DNA from: Gammaproteobacteria bacterium
GTDB lineage: Bacteria; Pseudomonadota; Gammaproteobacteria; GCA-001735895
DNA: 5,391 bases
Assembly (NCBI GenBank): GCA_024763185.1
Contig: JANTFY010000175.1
Span: forward strand, 1-5,391
Direction: 5' to 3'
Position numbers and translations under genes: made by a program. Positions 1 through 5,391 of the stretch are shown piece after piece; the stretch's first letter is position 1, and every line of letters starts with the position of its first letter. The notes under the pieces were generated by a model. That model was not told the DNA's origin. It saw nothing but the letters and a program-made list of their open reading frames with translations, and made no database searches.

Positions 1-722
1 TGCTCATGTACATCCGCCAGCCACATCAGGTTGCCGCCCTGGTTGACATAGTCGATGATCATGTTGAGCTCACCTGACAATAATTCGGTCGCACTGTCGG
101 CGATGACCAGCACATCGGTATTGTCAGGAATGCCGGTGTTTTGCAGCAGGTTGCTGGTTTCAATATGAAAGCCTTTCTGACTCAGGCGCGCGGCAAACAG
201 TTGCAGGTCATGATTGGCTTCGCCGTAGGGATCACGTTCACCATGTCCCTGCAGAAAAACGATCCAGCGGTCACCCTGTCGCAGCAGGCGCGCGATAGCA
301 TTGGTAATCTCGGATTCGGTGATGCGGGTCAGGTTTTCACTGCGCCCGTCCAGCTCGATGACAACCTCGCCATCGCGTTGAATGGAATACTCGCGCAGCA
401 GGTCGGGTACCAGGTCCGGGTTGAGCGTTGCGTATTCAACCAGCGGCTGGCTGTCCTGATAGCGTAGCAGAAGGGTATCCAGGCTTTCTTTGAGTTCATT
501 GACCGGCGAGATAAAAGCGGTGATTTTCACGGGCCTGTCGATAGCTTTCAACAGGCGCTCGGTGGCTGGCGACAAGCTGTTGCGTTGATTGGCGGTGAGG
601 TCAAAGGAAAACGTATAACGCGTCGAAAACCAGGCCAGCACAGTTATAAGCGCGACAAAAAAAATGATAAACAGGCTGGACTGGATTTTTAGTTGCAAGC
701 GGGTTTTTTTATTGATTTGCAT
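1..722 (-). CDS. GldG-like auxiliary protein of an ABC-2 exporter, 3' end cut off by the window
   Basis: The reading frame is open from an ATG at 722 to the window edge, giving 240 codons with no stop. A short basic N-terminus precedes one hydrophobic segment (about residues 17-33). The rest, from about residue 36, is a soluble domain that should lie outside the membrane. Family-like signatures are DLTANQRNSLSP (41-52), typical just after the helix in GldG-type proteins, and LQGHGERD (157-164). The part seen matches the N-terminal half of the GldG / ABC_transp_aux family. Members are usually about twice this long, so the C-terminal half and its expected second membrane helix probably lie outside the window. 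The start is 13 bases after the permease stop, and a weak GAGAG (733-737) sits 10 bases upstream. The adjoining ATPase and permease make it the third part of the exporter. Its biochemical role is unknown; naming rests on motifs and context. Confidence 0.85.
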   Translation of the reverse strand, partial: MQINKKTRLQLKIQSSLFIIFFVALITVLAWFSTRYTFSFDLTANQRNSLSPATERLLKAIDRPVKITAFISPVNELKESLDTLLLRYQDSQPLVEYATLNPDLVPDLLREYSIQRDGEVVIELDGRSENLTRITESEITNAIARLLRQGDRWIVFLQGHGERDPYGEANHDLQLFAARLSQKGFHIETSNLLQNTGIPDNTDVLVIADSATELLSGELNMIIDYVNQGGNLMWLADVHE

Positions 723-735
723 ATCTGCCGGGCTC

Positions 736-1488
736 TCAATGTTGCAGGCGATCGCCATCCAGCTGGCGGATGGTCAGGCCGAGAAATAAAAGCATGATCA
801 GCAGGTAGTAACTGACATCGGAGGATTTGAAAACACCTTCCAGCAGTGGCTGATGGTGTTTCAGTAACGACAGGTAACTGATCACACCCTGGCTGCCACC
901 CAGGCTGTCGCTGACCCAGTCGATGATCCATAACATCAATAAAGCGCCAAAGGTACTTACTGCGGCAATGGTCTGGTTTTCGGTCAGGCTGGACAGGTAC
1001 AGGCCAATGGCGGCAAAACTGCCCAGCAGTAACAGCATGGCGATGTAGATCGACGACAATTTACCCATATCCAGTTCGGTGCCGAGTAGTAACGACAAGG
1101 GCATCAGCATCAACAGGCTGGTGAGGATGATGATGAAAAACAGCAGGCCGACAAACTTGCCCAGCACCAGTTGAGTGATGGAAATGGGTGCGGAAAACAA
1201 CAGGTTGATGGTTTTATTCTTTTTTTCTTCTGCCAGTGAGCGCATCGTTACCAGCGGCATGATCATCAACAGGATGATGGCGGCCAGAGAGAACATCGGT
1301 GCAACGATAATGTCAGTGACACCTGGCGTGTTTTCCAGTTGCAGGAGTTGTGGTTGTAAAACATAAAAACTCTCGATTTGGGCCAGGAACATGTAGCCGA
1401 GTATGGCCTGAATAACGGCCAGAATGACCCAGGCCAGCGGAGACAGGAACATGCTGGTGATTTCACGTTTGGCAATGGTAAAAATCAT
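736..1488 (-). CDS. ABC-2 type transporter permease (GldF-like)
   Basis: A 250-residue integral membrane protein with about six hydrophobic segments, near residues 17-36, 61-82, 108-136, 145-168, 172-192 and 226-240. The segment after helix 2 reads MRSLAEEKKNKTINLLFSAP (82-101). This is the cytoplasmic coupling motif of ABC-2 permeases (R-S-x-A-E-E-K ... E/N-L-L-x-x-P), where the ATPase docks. Length and topology fit the GldF-like family, which works with a GldA-type ATPase. The ATG at 1486-1488 overlaps the ATPase stop as ATGA. A strong GGAGG (1499-1503), 10 bases upstream and inside the ATPase gene, supports this start and suggests coupled translation. The protein presumably forms the membrane channel, probably as a dimer, in the inner membrane. 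The substrate is unknown. No truncation or frameshift is seen. Confidence 0.92.
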   Translation of the reverse strand: MIFTIAKREITSMFLSPLAWVILAVIQAILGYMFLAQIESFYVLQPQLLQLENTPGVTDIIVAPMFSLAAIILLMIMPLVTMRSLAEEKKNKTINLLFSAPISITQLVLGKFVGLLFFIIILTSLLMLMPLSLLLGTELDMGKLSSIYIAMLLLLGSFAAIGLYLSSLTENQTIAAVSTFGALLMLWIIDWVSDSLGGSQGVISYLSLLKHHQPLLEGVFKSSDVSYYLLIMLLFLGLTIRQLDGDRLQH

Positions 1489-2468
1489 GTGGCGTCAGCC
1501 TCCACGGGTTTGTTCGTGACATCATCGGCGGTGGTCAGTTCAACAAAGATTTCTTCCAGTGAGGTATTGTCCGGAATCAGTTCGAACAGGCGCCAGTCTT
1601 TTTCAACCGAGGTTTTAACCAGCTTCTGGGCGAAGTCATCCTGTTCAAACTGAATCTGGAAACGCTGCGGGTCGACCACGTTCACGGCCTTCACGCCGCT
1701 CAAATCGGCCAGTGCCTGTTGCCCAGGCGGCTGTTTGAAAGCCACGGTCAGGTGATTGCCTTTGCCACGCTGATTGAGTTCATCAATACTGGCGTTATAG
1801 ATCAGGTCGCCGCGACGGATGATCTGTACCCGGTCACAGGTGGCCTGTACCTCGGGCAGTATATGGGTGGATAAAATAACACTGCGTTCCTGGCCCAGTG
1901 ATTTGATCAGGCTACGGATCTCGCGAATCTGGATGGGATCGAGTCCCACTGTGGGTTCGTCCAGGATGACCACCGGCGGTTGGTGAATAATCGCCTGCGC
2001 AAGGCCAACGCGTTGTTGAAAGCCCTTGGACAGATTGCCAATGAGTCGACTGCTGACATCCTGCAGGCCGCAGTGCTGCTTGGCTTCATCCAGGGCCGCT
2101 TTCACCTGGTTACCCGCAATGCGGTGCAGTCGCGCGCAATAACCCAGGTATTCATCCACCGTCAATTCACGGTAAACCGGTGGATTCTCAGGCAGGTAGC
2201 CAAGACAGGACTTGGCCTGTATCGGTTCATCGATAAGGTCATAACCGTTGATCGTGATCTGCCCGGCCGTAGCCGCGAGGCTGCCGGTGATCATCTGCAT
2301 GGTGGTTGATTTGCCGGCGCCGTTTGGGCCGAGAAAACCAAGCACCTCGCCCCTGTTCAGCTTGAAGCTGACCTGGTTAACGGCCACCGTATCACCATAC
2401 AGGCGTGACAGGTTTTCGACCTGGACCAAAGGCTGGTGGTGCGCTATCGAGTCAGTGGCTGTTTCCAT
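1485..2468 (-). CDS. ABC transporter ATP-binding protein (GldA-like, ABC-2 exporter type)
   Basis: This 327-residue cytoplasmic ATPase should drive the permease encoded just downstream. All the nucleotide-binding elements are present in order: Walker A GPNGAGKST (47-55), the Q-loop region GYLPENPPVY (90-99), the signature LSKGFQQR (146-153), Walker B VVILDEPT (166-173), D-loop GLD (175-177) and the switch histidine H202 in STH. The Q-loop position is E94 instead of Gln; from memory this is common in the GldA/NatA-like branch, so it is not a defect. Residues from about 235 form the C-terminal extension usual in ABC-2 exporter ATPases and end with a typical SLEEIFVELT (304-313). No Shine-Dalgarno sequence precedes the ATG at 2468. 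Homology begins at about residue 14, so the first dozen residues are less certain. The gene leads the three-gene exporter operon and overlaps the permease gene by 4 bases. Confidence 0.95.
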   Translation of the reverse strand: METATDSIAHHQPLVQVENLSRLYGDTVAVNQVSFKLNRGEVLGFLGPNGAGKSTTMQMITGSLAATAGQITINGYDLIDEPIQAKSCLGYLPENPPVYRELTVDEYLGYCARLHRIAGNQVKAALDEAKQHCGLQDVSSRLIGNLSKGFQQRVGLAQAIIHQPPVVILDEPTVGLDPIQIREIRSLIKSLGQERSVILSTHILPEVQATCDRVQIIRRGDLIYNASIDELNQRGKGNHLTVAFKQPPGQQALADLSGVKAVNVVDPQRFQIQFEQDDFAQKLVKTSVEKDWRLFELIPDNTSLEEIFVELTTADDVTNKPVEADAT

Positions 2469-2497
2469 TTTGATGGGAGATGGTAAAAAATCGTTGA

Positions 2498-2525
2498 ATT
2501 TTACTGGGTCTTATTTAGGAATAAA
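2498..2525 (-). promoter_or_regulatory. Candidate promoter of the exporter operon
   Basis: On the minus strand, a TAAAAT -10 box (2498-2503, 5 of 6 consensus bases) lies 16 bases after a weak TTTATT -35 box (2520-2525, 3 of 6). It is the best candidate between the rpmG terminator and the ATPase start. It would give a leader of roughly 20-25 bases. The weak -35 box makes this tentative. Read-through from rpmBG could instead drive the exporter genes. Confidence 0.3.
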
Positions 2526-2556
2526 AGCCGACTTAACGCACAAAAATGCCGGGCAT

Positions 2557-2583
2557 AAAAAAACCGGCAAAAGCCGGTTTTTT
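2557..2583 (-). terminator. Rho-independent terminator of rpmB-rpmG
   Basis: An inverted repeat with five perfect G-C pairs, CCGGC (2564-2568) and GCCGG (2573-2577), encloses a 4-base loop. Runs of A (2557-2563) and T (2578-2583) flank it. Read on the minus strand it is a GC hairpin followed by seven U residues, about 20 bases past the rpmG stop. This is a textbook intrinsic terminator. The symmetry means it could also stop plus-strand transcripts, which here would be antisense to rpmBG. Confidence 0.92.
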
Positions 2584-2602
2584 CTAAAGTTCAGGAGCCG
2601 GA

Positions 2603-2758
2603 TTATTTAATCTTGGCTTCCTTGTAATCCACGTGTTTGCGTACAACCGGATCGTATTTCTTCATCACCAGCTTGTCCGGAGTGGTTTTCTTGTTTTTGT
2701 CGGTTGTGTAGTAATGACCGGTACCGGCAGAAGAAACCAGCTTGATTTTATCTCTCAT
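2603..2758 (-). CDS. rpmG: 50S ribosomal protein L33
   Basis: This 51-residue protein was found by reading the minus strand directly. It is nearly collinear with E. coli L33 as I remember it. Landmarks are IKLVSSAGTGHYYTT (5-19), KYDPVVRKHV (34-43) and the C-terminal YKEAKIK (45-51). It contains no cysteines, so it is the zinc-independent form. It is a component of the large ribosomal subunit near the E site. The protein lacks about four N-terminal residues found in E. coli. A stop codon two codons upstream (2762-2764) rules out a longer start in this frame. The ribosome binding site AGGTGA (2762-2767) overlaps the rpmB stop codon. The gene starts 7 bases after rpmB and is followed by a strong terminator, so it is the second and last gene of the rpmBG operon. 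Confidence 0.97.
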   Translation of the reverse strand: MRDKIKLVSSAGTGHYYTTDKNKKTTPDKLVMKKYDPVVRKHVDYKEAKIK

Positions 2759-2765
2759 ACGTCAC

Positions 2766-3002
2766 CTATACCTTTTCGCCACGTTTGCGCATATCGGCCA
2801 GTACCGCTTCAATGCCATTTTTATCGATAATTCTCATGCCCTTGGTAGAAACACGCAGTTTGACCCAGCGGTTCTCGGATTCCACCCAGAATTTGTGCGT
2901 ATGCAGGTTAGGCAAGAAGCGACGACGCGTCTTGTTATGAGCATGAGATACATTGTTTCCAGTAACAGGTTTTTTACCCGTAACTTGACATATCCGGGAC
3001 AT
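2766..3002 (-). CDS. rpmB: 50S ribosomal protein L28
   Basis: This 78-residue protein has the same length as E. coli L28 and is very similar to it from memory. It begins MSRICQVTGKKPVTGNN, continues with RRRFLPNLHTH and FWVESENRW, and ends RKRGEKV. The single cysteine (C5) shows it is the form without zinc-binding CxxC pairs. L28 is a basic large-subunit protein needed for late 50S assembly. The frame stays open 33 codons further upstream, but the start at 3002 is fixed by homology and by a GGAG (3009-3012) six bases before the ATG. The upstream extension would also run across the promoter. The gene ends with TAG and is followed by rpmG after 7 bases, the same order as in E. coli. It diverges from folB. 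Confidence 0.98.
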   Translation of the reverse strand: MSRICQVTGKKPVTGNNVSHAHNKTRRRFLPNLHTHKFWVESENRWVKLRVSTKGMRIIDKNGIEAVLADMRKRGEKV

Positions 3003-3042
3003 GATTAACTCCGATTGTTGACCAGATTGCGTAAGGGCGCGC

Positions 3043-3071
3043 ACTCTACCAGAACAAAAGCTCATATTCAA
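3043..3071 (-). promoter_or_regulatory. Probable sigma70 promoter of rpmB-rpmG
   Basis: On the minus strand, a -35 box TTGAAT (3066-3071, 4 of 6 consensus) and a -10 box TAGAGT (3043-3048, 4 of 6) are separated by exactly 17 bases. The -10 box is followed by the GC-rich discriminator GCGCGCCC (3035-3042). Such discriminators are known from promoters of translation genes under stringent (ppGpp/DksA) control, so that regulation is inferred here. Transcription would start near 3035-3037, leaving a leader of about 33 bases with the GGAG ribosome site. Confidence 0.65.
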
Positions 3072-3168
3072 GCGCTTAATAAGGCTTAAATCCGCTAACA
3101 AATCAGGGATGAATTCTAAACCGATAATGCTGATAATAAGGTCTTATAACAAGAACATGGTTGAGTGC

Positions 3169-3525
3169 ATGGATATAGTTTTTATCAGAGACCTGCAGGT
3201 TGAAACCGTCATCGGCATTTATGACTGGGAACGCAAGATCCGCCAGGTGATCAGTATCGACCTGGATATGGCCACCGATATCAAAAAGGCGGCGCGTTCC
3301 GACCAAATTGAGGATACCTTGAATTACAAGGCCGTCGCCAAGCGCCTGATAGCGTTTATTGAAAAAAGTGAATTCCAGCTGGTGGAAACCCTGGCCGAAA
3401 AGATCTGTGACATCGTGATGAGTGAATTTGATGTGCCCTGGGTCAGCCTGATCCTGAATAAACCGGGCGCGGTCAGTGGTTCCAGATCGGTGGGCGTTAA
3501 AATCGAACGTGGCAGCAAACCCTGA
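3169..3525 (+). CDS. folB: Dihydroneopterin aldolase
   Basis: FolB converts 7,8-dihydroneopterin to 6-hydroxymethyl-7,8-dihydropterin and glycolaldehyde in cytoplasmic folate synthesis. The 118-residue protein begins MDIVFIRDLQV like E. coli FolB and has the usual length of about 120. Visible family features are the YDWER motif with the catalytic-type glutamate E21, the active-site tyrosine Y53, the pterin-binding E73 in LVE, and the catalytic lysine K98 in NKPGA. The end, VGVKIERG (108-115), is also typical. This residue set favours FolB over the epimerase FolX. The frame is open 20 codons upstream to 3109, and ATGs at 3109 and 3157 are possible. Homology and a weak GAG at 3163-3165 favour 3169. 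folK follows 2 bases after the stop, and its enzyme uses the FolB product. The gene diverges from rpmB; no convincing promoter of its own was found in 3072-3168, though GATAAT occurs at 3123 and 3132. Confidence 0.95.
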   Translation: MDIVFIRDLQVETVIGIYDWERKIRQVISIDLDMATDIKKAARSDQIEDTLNYKAVAKRLIAFIEKSEFQLVETLAEKICDIVMSEFDVPWVSLILNKPGAVSGSRSVGVKIERGSKP

Positions 3526-3527
3526 TC

Positions 3528-4016
3528 ATGGCCCTTGTCAGTGTCAGTATCGGCAGCAATATCAACCGCGAGTTTAATATCCGCAGGGCCGTGCAGGCGC
3601 TGCACGAGTACTATGATCCGATCGCGATTTCGCCGGTTTATGAAACGGCTGCGGTGGGATTCGAGGGTGAAGACTTTCTTAACCTGGCGGTGAGCTTTGA
3701 ATCTGATCAGTCGGTAGAGGCCATTGCTGCCAGTCTGAAGGCTATAGAAGACCGCATCGGGCGGGACCGCAGCCAGCCAAAATTTTCAGCGCGGACCATT
3801 GACCTGGACCTGCTGACCTATGATGACCAGGTGCTGGATGAAGGGGATATCCAGATACCCCGGCACGAAATCCTGAAAAATGCCTTTGTGTTGAAGCCGT
3901 TGAGCGATATCCATGGAGACCGGTTGCACCCGCTGGAACACAAAACCTATCGCCAGTTATGGCTTGAAATGAAACCGGATGCCGCTAGAATCAAGCGTAT
4001 AACGCTCGACTTATAA
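3528..4016 (+). CDS. folK: 6-hydroxymethyl-dihydropterin pyrophosphokinase (HPPK)
   Basis: HPPK transfers pyrophosphate from ATP to 6-hydroxymethyl-7,8-dihydropterin, the step right after FolB and before dihydropteroate synthase. The 162 residues match the family length (E. coli 159). Motifs are the N-terminal IGSN (8-11), SPVYET (35-40), DFLN (49-52) and ARTIDLDLL (88-96). D92 and D94 are the magnesium ligands (E. coli D95 and D97). IPRHE (110-114) carries the conserved histidine H113. Arginines R79, R81 and R89 align with E. coli R82, R84 and R92. The catalytic-loop tryptophan (E. coli W89) is replaced by F86, and the usual W-x-P-R-T reads F-S-A-R-T. The start is 2 bases past the folB stop with no clear Shine-Dalgarno sequence, so translation is probably coupled to folB. 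It may be a folB-linked paralogue rather than the genome's only FolK. Confidence 0.93.
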   Translation: MALVSVSIGSNINREFNIRRAVQALHEYYDPIAISPVYETAAVGFEGEDFLNLAVSFESDQSVEAIAASLKAIEDRIGRDRSQPKFSARTIDLDLLTYDDQVLDEGDIQIPRHEILKNAFVLKPLSDIHGDRLHPLEHKTYRQLWLEMKPDAARIKRITLDL

Positions 4017-4126
4017 TCATTGTATATATTTCTGCCCCGGCAACTTTGCTTTGGATGTAGCCGGCTAAAAAATAAAAAACCCGTTGTTTCTCAACTAGAA
4101 TAATAAAAAAACGCCGTGCCTTAACT
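4012..4126 (+). promoter_or_regulatory. AT-rich leader of the GGDEF gene with candidate -10 elements
   Basis: This stretch holds no gene. A perfect TATAAT (4012-4017) overlaps the folK stop codon, but no recognisable -35 box lies 16-18 bases upstream. A second -10-like TAGAAT is at 4096-4101, also without a good -35. Runs of six or seven A occur at 4067-4072, 4074-4079 and 4105-4111. The region has no U-tract hairpin that would end the folBK transcript, so the downstream gene may be read from folBK, from its own promoter, or both. No ribosome binding site is visible before 4127. Confidence 0.3.
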
Positions 4127-5377
4127 ATGAGCTACAACAATCAAACTCATTGGGATCTGCTCACCACGCTGATGGAGGAAGGGTTTTATGTACTGCAGGA
4201 TCACTGCTTTGTTTACATGAACCCGGCCTTGGAAAAATTGCTGGGTATTGAACCCTCACAGCTTGTAGGTCAACGCTTTGAACAAATTGTTGCCCCGGAT
4301 CAACGCGACAGGGCCCTGAAAAACTACGAGAATCGTCTGCAGGGCCTGCCTTCACCCGTGCATTATGAAATCACCCTGCAACGCCTGGATAACGGTGACC
4401 CGATTGAAGTCTGGCTGGAAGTTAAAAAAGTAGAGGAAGATGGCCGTATTATTATCGCCGGAACCATCCGCGACATAGGCTCTTTTAAAAACCTGAAAAA
4501 GGAGCTGGAACAGACCAAATCCCAATTACACAGTATTCTCGAAAATACCCCGGACACCCTTTATCAAACCGATATGCAAGGTTTTGTGACCCTGATATCC
4601 GGTAATGTTGAGGCCCTGCTAGGATATACAAAGCAGGAAATGATGGGATCCCGCCTGGCCGACTATTACTGGTCTCCCGAAGAACGGGAAAAGGTCGTGC
4701 AAGCCATTGTGGACAACGATGGTGTCATCACCAATGTGGAAGCCATTCTGCGGCGCAAGGACGGTGAGCCGGTGTGGATTTCAACCAATGCCTATGTAAA
4801 AAAAGATGACGGCGGTAACCCGCTCAGCATTGAAGGACTGGCACGGGATATCACGCTGCAAAAAGAGATGGAACAAAAGCTGGAAAGGCTGGCGCTCACC
4901 GATAGTCTGACCAACCTGCCTAATCGACGAGCCCTGATGGATGAGTTGCACGGGCATTTTACCGAGGCCCAAACTTCGGGCAAGGCATTAAGCGTGATCT
5001 ATTTCGATATCAATGACTTCAAAAAAATCAATGACGGTCACGGTCACCTGGCCGGTGACAACGTTTTGCGCCATATTGCATTAACGCTGAGATCACATGC
5101 GTCTCAAAGGAAAATGTTCGGACGCCTGTCCGGGGATGAATTTTTATTTATCCTGCCCGGGTTTAGCGCTGACAAAACGGTTAAGTTTGTGCAGACGATA
5201 CTGGCTGATATAAAACGCAAACCCTTGATAATGGGAGATCTGGAGATTCCGTTATCCATGGCCATAGGTATCAGCGCACTGCATCAGGCCGATAAAAATG
5301 AATTCAGTTTACTGGACAGGGCGGACAAGGGTATGTACCTGGCCAAGAAAAAGCGCATACATTACGAAGTTATTTAA
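4127..5377 (+). CDS. PAS-PAS-GGDEF protein, probable diguanylate cyclase
   Basis: This 416-residue protein has no membrane segment or signal peptide, so it should be cytoplasmic. It has three domains: PAS 1 (about 10-118), PAS 2 (about 132-246, ending GLARDIT) and GGDEF (about 255-416). A helical linker at about 240-257 carries the DIT...EKLERLALTD junction typical of sensor cyclases. Diguanylate cyclases join two GTP into cyclic di-GMP. The active site looks intact: D294 in YFDINDFK is a metal ligand, N302 and D303 are the usual substrate-contact positions, SGDEF (335-339) is the signature loop, and AKKKR lies near the C-terminus (406-410). Ser replaces the first Gly of GGDEF, a variant known in active enzymes. 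The inhibitory RxxD site, expected at 326-329, reads SQRK and is missing. The PAS ligands are unknown. The ATG at 4127 has no Shine-Dalgarno sequence; M16 is an alternative but would trim the start of PAS 1. The window ends 14 bases after the stop. Confidence 0.93.
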   Translation: MSYNNQTHWDLLTTLMEEGFYVLQDHCFVYMNPALEKLLGIEPSQLVGQRFEQIVAPDQRDRALKNYENRLQGLPSPVHYEITLQRLDNGDPIEVWLEVKKVEEDGRIIIAGTIRDIGSFKNLKKELEQTKSQLHSILENTPDTLYQTDMQGFVTLISGNVEALLGYTKQEMMGSRLADYYWSPEEREKVVQAIVDNDGVITNVEAILRRKDGEPVWISTNAYVKKDDGGNPLSIEGLARDITLQKEMEQKLERLALTDSLTNLPNRRALMDELHGHFTEAQTSGKALSVIYFDINDFKKINDGHGHLAGDNVLRHIALTLRSHASQRKMFGRLSGDEFLFILPGFSADKTVKFVQTILADIKRKPLIMGDLEIPLSMAIGISALHQADKNEFSLLDRADKGMYLAKKKRIHYEVI

Positions 5378-5391
5378 CCGGCCCGGCGCAA

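Noticed and set aside
141..467. 108-codon plus-strand open frame opposite the GldG-like gene
   Set aside because: The minus strand carries a family-like protein through this whole stretch, and the plus-strand product has no recognisable motif.
689..931. 80-codon minus-strand frame spanning the permease-GldG junction
   Set aside because: It overlaps the C-terminal permease codons out of frame and has a low-complexity Arg/Pro/Gln-rich composition typical of a shadow frame.
2248..2610. 120-codon plus-strand open frame opposite the ATPase start and crossing the terminator
   Set aside because: It lies antisense to clear Walker A coding sequence, runs across a terminator and shows no recognisable domain.
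3003..3101. N-terminal extension of the L28 reading frame by 33 codons
   Set aside because: L28 homology starts exactly at 3002 with a GGAG six bases upstream, and the extension would cover the predicted promoter.
3109..3168. 20-codon extension of folB, with ATGs at 3109 and 3157
   Set aside because: FolB homology begins at MDIVFI (3169). The extension has no family similarity that I recognise and no better ribosome site.
4037..4064. CCGGC...GCCGG inverted repeat after folK as a terminator
   Set aside because: The stem is only five pairs with an 18-base loop and is followed by A-rich, not T-rich, sequence on the plus strand, so it would not act as an intrinsic terminator for folBK.
4171..4220. 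Strong GGAGGAAGGG four bases before an ATG (4188) inside the cyclase gene
   Set aside because: The ATG is out of frame with the cyclase and opens only about ten codons before a stop. The purine run simply encodes the PAS residues MEEG.
1..5391. Search for mobile elements, CRISPR repeats, tRNA genes or defence genes
   Set aside because: No long direct or inverted repeats, transposase motifs, cloverleaf sequences or spacer arrays were seen by eye. Genes and visible composition look like ordinary chromosomal backbone.

Overview
The window looks like a piece of a gammaproteobacterial chromosome with mid-range G+C. The best evidence is the adjacent rpmB-rpmG pair: both proteins closely resemble the E. 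coli L28 and L33 sequences as I remember them, and both are zinc-free forms. FolB is also close to the E. coli enzyme. I see no tRNA, rRNA, CRISPR array, insertion sequence, phage gene or attachment site. The species cannot be named from this sequence.

Minus-strand half (1-3002), in transcription order: rpmB (L28) and rpmG (L33) form a tight operon. It has a good sigma70-type promoter upstream (3043-3071) and a strong intrinsic terminator downstream (2557-2583). Next comes an ABC exporter cassette of three genes: a GldA-type ATPase (1485-2468), a six-helix ABC-2 permease (736-1488) and a GldG-like auxiliary protein (1-722), which the window edge cuts off. The ATPase and permease genes overlap by ATGA and the third gene starts 13 bases after the second, so the three are almost certainly co-transcribed and translationally coupled. 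The exporter's substrate cannot be read from the sequence.

Plus-strand half (3169-5377): folB and folK, two consecutive steps of dihydrofolate synthesis, lie 2 bases apart and diverge from rpmB. After a 110-base AT-rich gap comes a cytoplasmic PAS-PAS-GGDEF protein, a probable diguanylate cyclase. Its active site looks intact, but the canonical inhibitory I-site is absent.

No stretch over 300 bases lacks a gene. The three gaps (2469-2602, 3003-3168, 4017-4126) hold the terminator and promoter candidates listed. I found no clear sign of an entirely new system. The parts most worth a second look are the uncharacterised Gld-type exporter, the I-site-less PAS-PAS-GGDEF protein, and a FolK with an altered catalytic loop.
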